This document shows, one piece after another, positions 1 through 8,705 of a DNA stretch of 64,000 bases. Every line of letters starts with the position of its first letter. Position 1 is the stretch's first letter. The notes under the pieces were generated by a model that saw only the letters and a program-made list of their open reading frames with translations, did no database searches and was not told the DNA's origin. The position numbers were made by a program, and so were the translations under genes. Source of the DNA: Pseudomonas faucium (GTDB taxonomy: Bacteria > Pseudomonadota > Gammaproteobacteria > Pseudomonadales > Pseudomonadaceae); assembly GCF_021602585.1 (NCBI RefSeq), contig NZ_BQIP01000010.1, positions 124,001 through 188,000 of the forward strand, written 5' to 3'.

Positions 1-1120
1 TGGCCGTCTTGAACGACAGGTTCTCCACCGCCACCTGCGGCTTGGATGCCAGCAACTGCTGCAGGTCGCCCTGGAACTTGGCCTTCTCGGCCTCGTCCAT
101 CTGGATTTGCGGCACGGGCTCGCCAGCGGCGGCAGCCGCCTCGAACTCCGGCAAGTGCGCCTGGTACCACTGCGACAACGCCTGCAGGGCCGGGGCATTG
201 ATCGACTTGATGCTCACCGCCAGCTGGCCACTGCCGACCGCGCGGCCGTCCCAGGTAATGTCCGCCACCTTGTAGTCCACGCGGCCACCCACGGTGCCCG
301 GGCCATCGAGGGTCTGCAGGGCATTCTGCTCGATGCCCTTGAGCAACAGCACCTGTTGCTTGGGCCCCAGCGTGGCCTTGGCCTCGGCCAGCAGCAGGTC
401 GACATTGCCGACATAGACCATGTCGTGCTCGGTAGCCGCCAGGTTGCCGCCAATCTTCAGGCCTTGCAGCTCGAAGGTTGCAGGCGGGTGGTCAGCGCCT
501 ACCAGCTTGATGTCCAAGCGCTCGGCAGCGCCATGGAATTTCGAGGCCTTGCCGTCCCGGTCGCCCGCAGCTTCCAGGTGCATGCCCGAAAAATCGACGC
601 TGCTGCCGTTGCCGTCCTTGAAGTTGAACGGGGCCACCTGGACGACGCTGTCGACGCTGCCGCCGTAGCCCAGGCTGACCTGCGCAGCCACCGGTGGTTT
701 GTCGCCCGTGGCGGCGAACCAGGGCGCGGTGAAGTCGTCTTTTTGCAGCACGCTGTTGCTGGTGGCCATCACCGGCATCAGCTTCAGGGCCTTGACCCGC
801 GACCAGGGGAACGGGCCGTGTTCGATCTGGTCGGTGAGGCCGACCTCGAAGTTGACCGCTTCGCCATGGCCGACGTTGATGTCCTTGGCCTTGACGCGAT
901 ACTGCGCGGTGCTGGTGAAGAAGTGCTGCTCGAGCCCGACCAGCTCGATGGTCACGCTGCCGCCGGTGCCGACCAGGGCCTTTTTCAGCTCGGCATTGCC
1001 CAGGCTCACGGAGTGTTCCAGCTCGGCAGGAAGCTGCTTGCCGGTGTACCAGGCGCCAGCGGTGGTTGCGACGGCAATGGCGATGGCCAGGCCGGAAAGG
1101 ATGCCTACTGATTTCTTCAT
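1..1120 (-). CDS. YdgA/DUF945 family protein, 3' end missing
   Basis: Reading leftward from the ATG at 1118-1120, the frame stays open to the window edge, giving about 373 residues of an incomplete protein. It begins MKKSVGILSGLAIAIAVATT, a short charged N-terminus followed by one hydrophobic signal or anchor segment, then a periplasmic-type region (GKQLPAELEHSVSLGNAEL). This layout and wording match the YdgA (DUF945) family, inner-membrane-anchored or periplasmic proteins of unknown biochemical role, usually near 480-500 residues. The missing part is the C-terminus. It is divergent from puuP. Family assignment is by recognition; no function is claimed. Confidence 0.8.
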   Translation of the reverse strand, partial: MKKSVGILSGLAIAIAVATTAGAWYTGKQLPAELEHSVSLGNAELKKALVGTGGSVTIELVGLEQHFFTSTAQYRVKAKDINVGHGEAVNFEVGLTDQIEHGPFPWSRVKALKLMPVMATSNSVLQKDDFTAPWFAATGDKPPVAAQVSLGYGGSVDSVVQVAPFNFKDGNGSSVDFSGMHLEAAGDRDGKASKFHGAAERLDIKLVGADHPPATFELQGLKIGGNLAATEHDMVYVGNVDLLLAEAKATLGPKQQVLLLKGIEQNALQTLDGPGTVGGRVDYKVADITWDGRAVGSGQLAVSIKSINAPALQALSQWYQAHLPEFEAAAAAGEPVPQIQMDEAEKAKFQGDLQQLLASKPQVAVENLSFKTA

Positions 1121-1395
1121 GAATTGAACCGATCGATGTCCATATGGGGTGGGCTTGCAGCCGGGCGGCCGCGCAGGTTGCAAAGGATATCACCGCACCC
1201 CTGGCGAAAGGGTGGCCACTGCGACGAAATGGGTCGTTTCGGCGGCATCCTGCAGCCGTGTTCAGCACCGCCCTATTCGTTCAATTTTACGAACATTCGC
1301 ATCGATCGAAATCGCAAAAAACCGCGCAAAAACCGAACATATCGGCCTTTTAACCGATAAATGTTTCAGTTTGGCAACATCTTGTCATGTTTAAC

Positions 1396-1424
1396 TTGAC
1401 ACCCACCCGGCCATCGTTTTTTAT
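1396..1424 (+). promoter_or_regulatory. possible sigma-70 promoter upstream of puuP
   Basis: TTGACA at 1396-1401 is followed after 17 bases by TTTTAT at 1419-1424, a perfect -35 and a 4/6 match to the -10. It lies in the 552-base gap between the YdgA-like gene and puuP, an AT-rich stretch with several TTCG half-sites around 1275-1320 and no recognisable gene. A start near 1430 would give puuP a leader of about 240 bases. Visible match only. Confidence 0.4.
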
Positions 1425-1672
1425 TTTCACCACCTTGCCCAGCGCCACTCCACGAAGAAGAAAAGCCGCGCCGTCATGATGCCTCATCGCCCCTGCCCGC
1501 ACGCTCCACCTTCCTAGCCCAGGCTCTGCCAGCTCGACAACGGCGCCTCGCCCGCGCCTACCTCTGCTCCAACAATAAAAGGTGAACAACATGGAGCCCA
1601 CCCGCTCGCCCGCGCTGCACGCGCAATCCACTGCACCCGTCGTTCACGCCCAGCAGCAGGAGCCATGCCAGC

Positions 1673-3025
1673 ATGCAGCCTGACCACAGCGCCACCGGCA
1701 ACGGCCAACTCCGTAAAACCCTGCGCCTCTGGCACGTGATCATCATCGGCCTGGCCTACCTGACGCCGATGACCGTGTTCGACACCTTCGGCATCGTCTC
1801 CGGCATCACCTCCGGGCATGTGCCCAGCGCCTACATCCTGGCGCTGGCCGGCATCCTGTTCACCGCCGTGAGCTACGGCACCCTGGTGCGCCGCTTCCCG
1901 CAATCGGGGTCGGCCTATACCTACACCCAACGCGCGATCAACCCGCACGTGGGCTTCCTGGTCGGCTGGTCGTCGCTGCTCGACTACCTGCTGCTGCCGA
2001 TGGTCAACGCCCTGCTGGCCAAGCTCTACCTGTCGGCCATGTTCCCTGAAGTGCCGGAGTGGATCTGGGTGGCCGGCTTCGTCACCCTGATCAGCCTGAT
2101 CAACATGCGCAGCGTCAACCTGGTGGCGCATTTCAACCTGCTGTTCGTGGCGGTGCAGGTGGCGATCATCGCCGTGTTCATCTACCTCTGCGTGCGCGGC
2201 CTGGACCAGGGCGAAGGCCTGGGTACCACCTGGAGCCTGATCCCGTTCGCCGACGGCCAGACCCAGCTCAGCGCACTGGCCGCCGGGGCCACCATCCTGT
2301 GCTTCTCGTTCCTGGGCTTCGACGCCGTGACCTGCCTGTCGGAAGAAACCCAGAACCCTAGCAAGACCATTCCGCGGGCGATCTTCCTCACCGCCCTGAT
2401 CGGCGGCTGCGTGTTCATCACCGTGTCGTACTTCATCCAGGCCTACTTCCCGACCATGACGCGCTTCCACGACCAGGAGGCCGCCCTGCCGGAAATCGCG
2501 CTGTATGTCGGCGGCAAGCTGTTCCAGTCGATCTTCATCGCCTGCACCGTGATCAACACCATCGCCTCGGGCCTGGCCTCGCAGACCAGCGTTTCGCGCC
2601 TCCTGTACGTGATGGGCCGCGACAACGTGATCCCGGCCAGCATCTTTGCCCGCCTGCACTCGCGCTACAAGACGCCGGTGCTGAACATCGCGGTGGTCGG
2701 GCTGATCTCGCTGTCGGCGATCTTCTTCGACCTGGTGACCGCCACCTCGATCATCAACTTCGGCGCGCTGGTGGCCTTCAGCTTCGTCAACCTGTCGGTG
2801 ATCAACCACTGCTACCTGCGTGAAGGCCAGCGCCAAGGCTGGGCCAACAAGCTCAAGTACCTGGTGTTGCCGACCATCGGCTTCTGCATCATCGTGTCGC
2901 TGTGGCTCGACCTGAACGCTCACTCGCTGTTGTTCGGCGGGGTCTGGGCGCTGGTTGGCGTGCTGTACCTGGCCTGGCTGACCAAAGCCTTCACCGCCGC
3001 GCCACCGAACTACGTTGCCGAATGA
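1673..3025 (+). CDS. puuP: putrescine importer PuuP, APC superfamily
   Basis: A 450-residue integral membrane permease of the amino acid-polyamine-organocation superfamily, with about twelve hydrophobic segments. Long blocks agree with the E. coli putrescine importer PuuP as I remember it: [19 protein letters not shown] near residue 25, [17 protein letters not shown] near 85, [16 protein letters not shown] near 205, and [14 protein letters not shown] near 305. PuuP imports putrescine by proton symport for use as carbon and nitrogen source. The start is preceded by an AGGAG-like site (CAGGAGCC). A hairpin separates it from the chemoreceptor gene downstream, whose homologues in P. putida sense polyamines, which supports the substrate. 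Remaining doubt is a related amine as substrate. Confidence 0.88.
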   Translation: MQPDHSATGNGQLRKTLRLWHVIIIGLAYLTPMTVFDTFGIVSGITSGHVPSAYILALAGILFTAVSYGTLVRRFPQSGSAYTYTQRAINPHVGFLVGWSSLLDYLLLPMVNALLAKLYLSAMFPEVPEWIWVAGFVTLISLINMRSVNLVAHFNLLFVAVQVAIIAVFIYLCVRGLDQGEGLGTTWSLIPFADGQTQLSALAAGATILCFSFLGFDAVTCLSEETQNPSKTIPRAIFLTALIGGCVFITVSYFIQAYFPTMTRFHDQEAALPEIALYVGGKLFQSIFIACTVINTIASGLASQTSVSRLLYVMGRDNVIPASIFARLHSRYKTPVLNIAVVGLISLSAIFFDLVTATSIINFGALVAFSFVNLSVINHCYLREGQRQGWANKLKYLVLPTIGFCIIVSLWLDLNAHSLLFGGVWALVGVLYLAWLTKAFTAAPPNYVAE

Positions 3026-3037
3026 CTTACGCCGCCC

Positions 3038-3070
3038 ACAACGCCCGCTGACATGCGGGCGTTGTTCTTG
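3038..3070 (+). terminator. hairpin between puuP and MCP
   Basis: An inverted repeat (CAACGCCCGC, loop TGACAT, GCGGGCGTTG) followed by TTCTT sits just after the puuP stop and just before the chemoreceptor start. It probably acts as a terminator or attenuator between the two genes. Confidence 0.6.
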
Positions 3071-3089
3071 ATCGAAAAGGACTGCCCTC

Positions 3090-5156
3090 ATGCCGCTGCG
3101 TCGCCTCTCCATCCAATGGAAGATCACTCTGCTCGCGGGCCTGTGCCTGCTGGCCATCGTCGCCTTGCTGGTTGCCACCTCGCTGACCCAGGCGCGCAGC
3201 AGCGCGGCGCTGGTCAGCCAGGCCAACAGCGAGATGCTCGATCACAGCGCCCGCCTGCGCCTGCAGGCCCACGCCGAAACCCAGGCGCTGCGCATCCAGC
3301 GCTACTTCATGGATGCCTACCAGTACGCCAACGGCTTCGCCCGCCTGGCACAGGTGCTGAAGGCGCGTGGCGGCAATGACCTGCGCGCCGAACTGACCCG
3401 CCAGGCCCACGCCAGCCTTGCCGGCAACCCGGACGTGATCGGCCTGTACCTGGTGTTCCAGCCCAACGCCCTGGACCACCAGGACAGCCAGTTCGTCGGC
3501 CAGGACAGCGCCGGCAGCAACGAAAGCGGGCGTTTCTCGCTGTACTGGTCGCAACCCAGCCCCGGCACCCTGGAGCTGGAAGCCATGCCAGAATCGATGC
3601 TCAACGATGCGAGCCTAGGCACCAATGGCGCGCCCAAGAACCGCTGGCTGACCTGCCCCCTGGAAACGGCCAGGGCCTGCGTGCTCGAGCCCTACCTGGA
3701 TGAGGTCAATGGCCACCAGGTGCTGATGACCAGCATTGCCCTGCCGCTTTTGGAGAACGGCAAGGTGGTCGGCGTGGTCGGCCTGGACATCGGCCTGGAC
3801 AACCTGCAGCAGCTGAGCCTGCAAGGCCGCCAGGACCTGTTCGACGGCCAGGGCCAGGTCAGCATCGTCAGCGCCAGCGGCCTGCTCGCCGGCAACAGCC
3901 GCGACAGCGCCAAGCTCGGCGCGCCGCTGGACCAGGCCGTGGCCAACGGCGTGCTGCGCGTGGCCCGGCCGTTCTCGCCAATCCCCGACGCCGCCCCTTG
4001 GCAAGTGCTGCTGGAACTGCCAGAGGCCGTGCTGCAGGCCCCTGCGGTGGCCCTCAACCAACGCCTGGACGCGCACAACCAGAGCGCCAACCTGACCGGC
4101 CTGCTGATCGGCCTGGGCGCGGCGGTAGTCGGCCTGCTGCTGGTCTGGCTGACTGCCCGTGGCGTGACCCGGCCGATCCTCGCCGTGGCCGCACGGCTCA
4201 AGGACATCGCCAGCGGCGAAGGCGACCTCACCCGTCGCCTGGACTACGCCCGCGACGACGAACTGGGCCAGCTCAGCGGCTGGTTCAACCGCTTCCTCGA
4301 CAAGCTGCAGCCGGTGATTGCCCAGGTCAAAGGCTCGCTGCACGAAGCCCGCGGCACCGCCGACCAGTCCGCCGCCATCGCCAGCCAGACCAGCAGCGGC
4401 ATGCAGCAGCAGCAACGCGAGATCGAGCAGGTGGCCACCGCCGCCAACGAGATGAGCGCCACCGCCCAGGACGTCGCCCACAATGCCGCGCAAGCGGCCC
4501 AGGCAGCGCGGGGCGCCGACCAGGCCAGCCGCGAAGGCCTGCAACTGATCGCCAGCACCCGCCAGGCCATCGACCAGCTGGCGGCCGGCATGAACACCGC
4601 CATGGACGAAGCCCGCGCTCTGGAAAACCGCAGCGAGCAGATCGGCTCGGTCCTGGAGGTGATTCGCGCCATTGCCGAGCAGACCAACCTGCTGGCGCTC
4701 AACGCCGCGATCGAAGCCGCCCGCGCTGGCGAAGCCGGGCGTGGCTTTGCCGTGGTCGCCGACGAAGTGCGCAGCCTGGCCCAGCGCACCCAGGTGTCGG
4801 TGGAAGAGATTCGCCAAGTGATCGAAGGCCTGCAGCAAGGCACCCAGGATGTGGTCGGCGCCATGCATGATGGCCAGCGCCAGGCCCAGGCCAGTGCAAC
4901 GCGCATGGAGCAGGCGCTGCCGGCGCTGCAGCGCATTGGCGAGGCGGTGACGGTGATCAGTGACATGAACCTGCAGATTGCTTCGGCGGCCGAAGAACAG
5001 AGCGCGGCGGCCGAGGAAGTGAACCGCAACGTGGCCGGCATCCGCGATGTGACAGAATCGCTGTCGGGCCAGGCTGATGAATCCGCGCGGATCAGCCAGG
5101 CCTTGAACCGCTTGGCCAATCAGCAGCAAGCTTTGATGGAACAGTTCCGCGTCTAG
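3090..5156 (+). CDS. methyl-accepting chemotaxis protein with dCache sensor (McpU-like)
   Basis: A 688-residue chemoreceptor. TM1 is at about residues 11-33, a large periplasmic dCache sensor at about 35-330, TM2 at about 336-357, then HAMP (about 358-410) and a cytoplasmic signalling domain with the conserved hairpin tip ([20 protein letters not shown], near 530). No C-terminal CheR/CheB-binding pentapeptide is present; it ends QFRV. The sensor contains the membrane-distal/proximal signature NRW..CP....ACVLEPY, then LMTSIALPL, common in Pseudomonas receptors for amines. From memory, P. putida KT2440 carries the polyamine receptor McpU (PP_1228) next to a permease and upstream of the queC/tol cluster, so this is probably its orthologue. 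The ligand is inferred from synteny and the adjacent puuP, not proven. Confidence 0.9.
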   Translation: MPLRRLSIQWKITLLAGLCLLAIVALLVATSLTQARSSAALVSQANSEMLDHSARLRLQAHAETQALRIQRYFMDAYQYANGFARLAQVLKARGGNDLRAELTRQAHASLAGNPDVIGLYLVFQPNALDHQDSQFVGQDSAGSNESGRFSLYWSQPSPGTLELEAMPESMLNDASLGTNGAPKNRWLTCPLETARACVLEPYLDEVNGHQVLMTSIALPLLENGKVVGVVGLDIGLDNLQQLSLQGRQDLFDGQGQVSIVSASGLLAGNSRDSAKLGAPLDQAVANGVLRVARPFSPIPDAAPWQVLLELPEAVLQAPAVALNQRLDAHNQSANLTGLLIGLGAAVVGLLLVWLTARGVTRPILAVAARLKDIASGEGDLTRRLDYARDDELGQLSGWFNRFLDKLQPVIAQVKGSLHEARGTADQSAAIASQTSSGMQQQQREIEQVATAANEMSATAQDVAHNAAQAAQAARGADQASREGLQLIASTRQAIDQLAAGMNTAMDEARALENRSEQIGSVLEVIRAIAEQTNLLALNAAIEAARAGEAGRGFAVVADEVRSLAQRTQVSVEEIRQVIEGLQQGTQDVVGAMHDGQRQAQASATRMEQALPALQRIGEAVTVISDMNLQIASAAEEQSAAAEEVNRNVAGIRDVTESLSGQADESARISQALNRLANQQQALMEQFRV

Positions 5157-5164
5157 TCTGTACT

Positions 5165-5221
5165 GGCCCTATCGCCGGCAAGCCGGCTCCCACAGGCACC
5201 CCCACGGGATTCGATAGGGCC
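5165..5221. repeat. REP element nested in a longer hairpin
   Basis: The core GCCGGCAAGCCGGCTCCCAC, the P. putida-group REP sequence, lies between outer arms GGCCCTATCG and CGATAGGGCC, which can form an enclosing stem. It sits between the chemoreceptor and CDF genes and may act as a transcript end or mRNA-stabilising structure. Confidence 0.75.
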
Positions 5222-5258
5222 TGCACAGGCAACCCACTTTCGAAAATGAGTTCTACCC

Positions 5259-6218
5259 ATGCAATCCCCCAACAAACCACCCTTCTTCGACATCACCAGC
5301 GAACAGGGCCTGTTACGCACCTCGATCGCCGTCACCCTGTTCATCGCCACCATCGGCATCGCCTTCGGCCTGGCCTCGGGTTCGTTCTCGATCGTCTTCG
5401 ACGGCGTCTACTCGCTGGTCGACGCCAGCATGAGCGGCCTGTCGCTGGTGGTGGTCAAGCTGATCACCTCGCACGCCACCAGCCTGCAGCTGTCGCGCAA
5501 GCTGCGCGAGCGCTTCACCATGGGCTTCTGGCACCTGGAGCCGATGGTGCTGGCGCTCAACGGCATCCTGCTCAGCGGCGTGGCCATCTACGCGCTGATC
5601 AACGCCGTCAGCAGCCTGCTCGAAGGCGGCCGCCACCTGGAGTTCGGCATCGCGATGATCTACGCGGTGCTGACGGTGATCGCCTGCGCCACCATCGCCG
5701 TGGTGGAAAACCGCGCCAACCGCAAGCTCAAATCCGACTTCGTGCGCATGGACGTCAAGGGCTGGATCATGTCGGCCAGCATTACCGCGGCCTTGCTGAT
5801 CGCCTTCTGCTTTGGCTATGCGGTGCAGGGCACCTCGCTGGAATGGGTGTCGCCGTACATCGACCCGGCGGTACTGGCGCTGGTGTGCCTGGTGATCATC
5901 CCGCTGCCACTGTCGGTGGTGCGCCAGGCCATGTCGGAAATCTTCCTGGTGACCCCTGGCGACCTCAAGCAGCACGTCGACGAAGTGTCGCGCGCGTTCG
6001 TCAGCAAGCACGGGTTGCAGTCGTACCGGGCCTATGTGGCCAAGGTCGGGCGCTCGCGGGAGATCGAGCTGTATTTCATCGTGCCCAAGAGCATGGGCGC
6101 CAAGTCCATCGACGAGTGGGACGCGCTGCGCAACGAGATTGGCGACGCCGTGGGTGGCGAAGGGCCGGATCGCTGGATCACCGTGGTGTTCACCGGTGAT
6201 CCTGAGTGGGCCGAGTAA
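5259..6218 (+). CDS. cation diffusion facilitator (CDF) family transporter
   Basis: A 319-residue inner-membrane protein with about six hydrophobic segments and a hydrophilic C-terminal part (from about residue 225), the layout of CDF metal/proton antiporters. TM2 holds the paired acidic positions expected for metal binding (FDGVYSLVDASMS), and the sequence ERFTMGFWHLEPM near residue 85 is family-like. Substrates in this family are Zn, Fe, Mn, Co or Cd; none can be chosen from sequence. Its last 29 bases overlap the convergent lipoprotein gene. Confidence 0.82.
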   Translation: MQSPNKPPFFDITSEQGLLRTSIAVTLFIATIGIAFGLASGSFSIVFDGVYSLVDASMSGLSLVVVKLITSHATSLQLSRKLRERFTMGFWHLEPMVLALNGILLSGVAIYALINAVSSLLEGGRHLEFGIAMIYAVLTVIACATIAVVENRANRKLKSDFVRMDVKGWIMSASITAALLIAFCFGYAVQGTSLEWVSPYIDPAVLALVCLVIIPLPLSVVRQAMSEIFLVTPGDLKQHVDEVSRAFVSKHGLQSYRAYVAKVGRSREIELYFIVPKSMGAKSIDEWDALRNEIGDAVGGEGPDRWITVVFTGDPEWAE

Positions 6219-7101
6219 CCGCAAGGCCGGCCACCTCGCTTGAAAACAACTGCGCCTTGACCTCGTAGCGCTTGCCCAGGATTTCGCCCATGCCGAGCCA
6301 GTTCATGCCTTCGTAGGTCAGGCGCACGCTGCCGCCGTCCAGGGTGAACGCGTAGCCGCCATCAGAAATGAACCGGTAGCCCTGGGCGTTCACCGCGAGC
6401 AGCCGGTAGCCATTGGCCGAAGGCGAGTAAAGCGCCTGGACCCGCTTCAGGTAATGCGGGGCCATTGCGTCGAACATCGATTTCACCGACCGCGCGTAGT
6501 CATCCATGGGCAGGCCGTCATAGCGCTCCAGGGCACCTGCGATCAGCGCGAAATATTCGGCATTGGCACGTGCGATGGACATCTTCACCGCCAGCAGCGT
6601 CATCAGCTTCTGGTTGTCCACGGCCTCGCCGTCGGGGGTTGCCCCCGCCTTCGCCTTGCCAACCGTGCCTGGCACCCGGACGGTGTAATCGGCCGGATCA
6701 AGCGGCGTGAAGACGCTGGCGGCGACATAACTGGCGCACGCCAGCTGGCGGCCAGGCTGGTCATCATTGACCAGCATCGAAAGCGGATGGCCATTGGCAG
6801 GGATTGCCCCTGGCTTGAGCCCATCCTGCTCCAGGCTTCGCCAGATCTGCTCCTGGCTCACCTCGCCGCGGGCCAGCAGGCACACGCGCTGGATGACCGA
6901 CTCATCGAACGTCGCATCCAGCTTCGGCGCCATCGACTTGACCGCACTCTGCACGATGGGCAGAGCGGGCACCGACGTGGTGTGCTGCGTGAGCAGCGCG
7001 GGCTTGGCGGAACCAAGCGGGCCAACAAGCTGATCGCAACCGGGCAGTGCCGCCAGGGCGATCAGGGCCAGCGCAAAGCGTGCAGGTAGTTTCACATTCA
7101 T
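6190..7101 (-). CDS. predicted lipoprotein downstream of the adhesin gene
   Basis: A 303-residue protein starting MNVKLPARF; a second in-frame ATG lies 9 bases upstream at 7108-7110. The N-terminus is a lipoprotein signal peptide with lipobox LPGC, so the mature form should be lipid-anchored at Cys of GCDQLVG. The mature part is hydrophilic, with residues such as SVKSMFDAMAPHYLKRV near the middle, and I recognise no named domain. It lies about 60 bases after the trimeric autotransporter gene on the same strand, separated by a perfect hairpin, which suggests co-transcription and possibly an accessory role in adhesin assembly (compare SadB with SadA in Salmonella; analogy only). Its 3' end overlaps the CDF gene convergently. 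Confidence 0.75.
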   Translation of the reverse strand: MNVKLPARFALALIALAALPGCDQLVGPLGSAKPALLTQHTTSVPALPIVQSAVKSMAPKLDATFDESVIQRVCLLARGEVSQEQIWRSLEQDGLKPGAIPANGHPLSMLVNDDQPGRQLACASYVAASVFTPLDPADYTVRVPGTVGKAKAGATPDGEAVDNQKLMTLLAVKMSIARANAEYFALIAGALERYDGLPMDDYARSVKSMFDAMAPHYLKRVQALYSPSANGYRLLAVNAQGYRFISDGGYAFTLDGGSVRLTYEGMNWLGMGEILGKRYEVKAQLFSSEVAGLAVTRPTQDHR

Positions 7102-7113
7102 GCTCCTCATGAA

Positions 7114-7136
7114 CCTGGCGGCGCTTGGCCGCCAGG
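7114..7136 (-). promoter_or_regulatory. hairpin between adhesin and lipoprotein genes
   Basis: A perfect 9-bp inverted repeat (CCTGGCGGC / GCCGCCAGG, 5-base loop) ends 3 bases before the first possible start codon of the lipoprotein gene. It has no following T-run, so it is more likely a translational or mRNA-processing element than an intrinsic terminator. Confidence 0.5.
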
Positions 7137-8464
7137 TATCCATCGCCGTATGCTGTCGCTTCAGAACTGGTAGCCAACACCAATGCCCACGCCCATGTCG
7201 TTGCGCGAGTTGGTATTGAGCTGCGCCTTGGTGACCCAGCGGCCATTGCCCGACAGGTACGAGACCCCCAGCGCGACAGCCGATTGCCCGCGATAGCCAG
7301 CCCCGCCCAGCGCCACCATGCTCGCACCCGGGGAGTACGATTGCGGCAGGCTGGCCATGGCCATGGCCCCGGCGATACCTGCGCTGAGTACATCGTCCTG
7401 GCGCTTGAGGTCGTGCTTGAGCTCGCTGAAGCGGCTATCGGTGTAGGCATTGGCATCCTGGGTGATGTTGGCCAGGCTGCTGGTGAGCTGCCCCAGGTTG
7501 ACCGCATCGGTATCGCTGGTAGCCGCCGCGACGTTGGTCACCTGCCGCTCGTTGCCGACGCTGCCGACCGACACGCTGTTCGCGCGGTTGGTGCTGGAGT
7601 TGGCGCCGAGCGCCAGCGAGTTGTCATGGCTGGCAGTGGCGCCATTGCCAACCGCCGTGGCATTGCTGGCGGTGGCAGCAGCACCATTGCCCATGGCGCT
7701 GGCGTTGTCGCCCGAAGCGCTGGCGCCCGCGCCAGCGGCGAAGCTGTCGCCCCCCGTGGCTTTGGGCACCGGTCGCGCCTTGCTGTTGTTGACCTGGAGC
7801 ATCCCGGCCTTGCCCTGCTCGAGGTCGTTCAAACGGTTATCGGCCACCGCCACCGAGTTGTTGATCGAGCTGATCGAGTTGTCGGTGTACTGCTTCGACT
7901 GCGCCACAGCGCCGTCGAGTTGCCGCAGGTTGACCGCATCATTGGCCTCCTTGCCGTCGGCCAGGTTGCTCAAGGTACGGGTCTCACCGGTGGCTGCATT
8001 GCCGATCGAAACCGTCCCCACCGGGTTGTTGCTGGCGTCGGAATATTTCCCGGTATAACTCTGCGCACCGCGCCCACCATCGCTGGCACCGGCCCCCAGG
8101 GCTACGCTGCCTGCGGCCTGGGCTTGCGCGCCATCGCCCATGGCGATGGCTTTGGCGCCACTTGCGACAGCGTCATGACCGGCTGCCAGCGCCTGGTCGC
8201 CAGCGGCAACTGCACCACCGCCCATGGCCGTGGCGTCGGCCCCGTTCGCCTGTGCCGCGGCCGCGGTAGAGTTGCTTTTGAAGTACGGCGAAGCCGCCCC
8301 TGGGCCACCGCTGTTCACGGTGTTTTCCAGGATGTTCAGGCGCGAGGTGACATTGCGCACCGAGTTGCCCATGCCATCGACACTGGTGTTGGTTGCGAAC
8401 AACTGGCTGCCGTTGACGGCATCGGTGCTGTCGGCGCTGATACGCCCTGCCGCGACATGGGTGA

Positions 8465-8471
8465 GCTGCCG
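8465..8471 (-). other. deletion junction / frameshift point in the adhesin
   Basis: On the minus strand the text is AGTATCGGCAGCTCACC. Sister repeats (for example near 9490-9520) read CGGCAGC, then 12 bases, then CGGCAG(T/C). Here a single CGGCAGC is left, as expected after slippage deleted one copy plus the 12-base spacer (19 bases). The frame before the junction then runs into missense codons and a stop at 8336; the frame after it encodes the neck and anchor. Confidence 0.75.
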
Positions 8472-8705
8472 ATACTGAACACCCCCACCGGCGCCCCACC
8501 CGCATAGGTGTACTGCAGGGTATCCAGCGTGCCGCCCAGCACGGGCACGGCGGCTTCGGTGGTCGAGCCACTGCCGATCGCGATCGAGTTGGCCTCGCTG
8601 GCGTTGGCGCCATTGCCGATGGCCACCGCGTTGGTTGCCGAGGCAACGGCTGCCGGGCCGGCGGCCAGGCTGTCGGTGCCAGTGGCCGCACTGTCCACCT
8701 GGGTC

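Noticed and set aside
7161-8402. Separate small adhesin starting MFATNTSVDGMGN
   Set aside because: The frame begins within a conserved neck module without signal peptide or ribosome site; it is the downstream part of the broken gene.
8465-8471. Programmed ribosomal frameshift rescuing the adhesin
   Set aside because: No slippery run or stimulatory element is seen, and the missing 19 bases are explained by repeat-mediated deletion.
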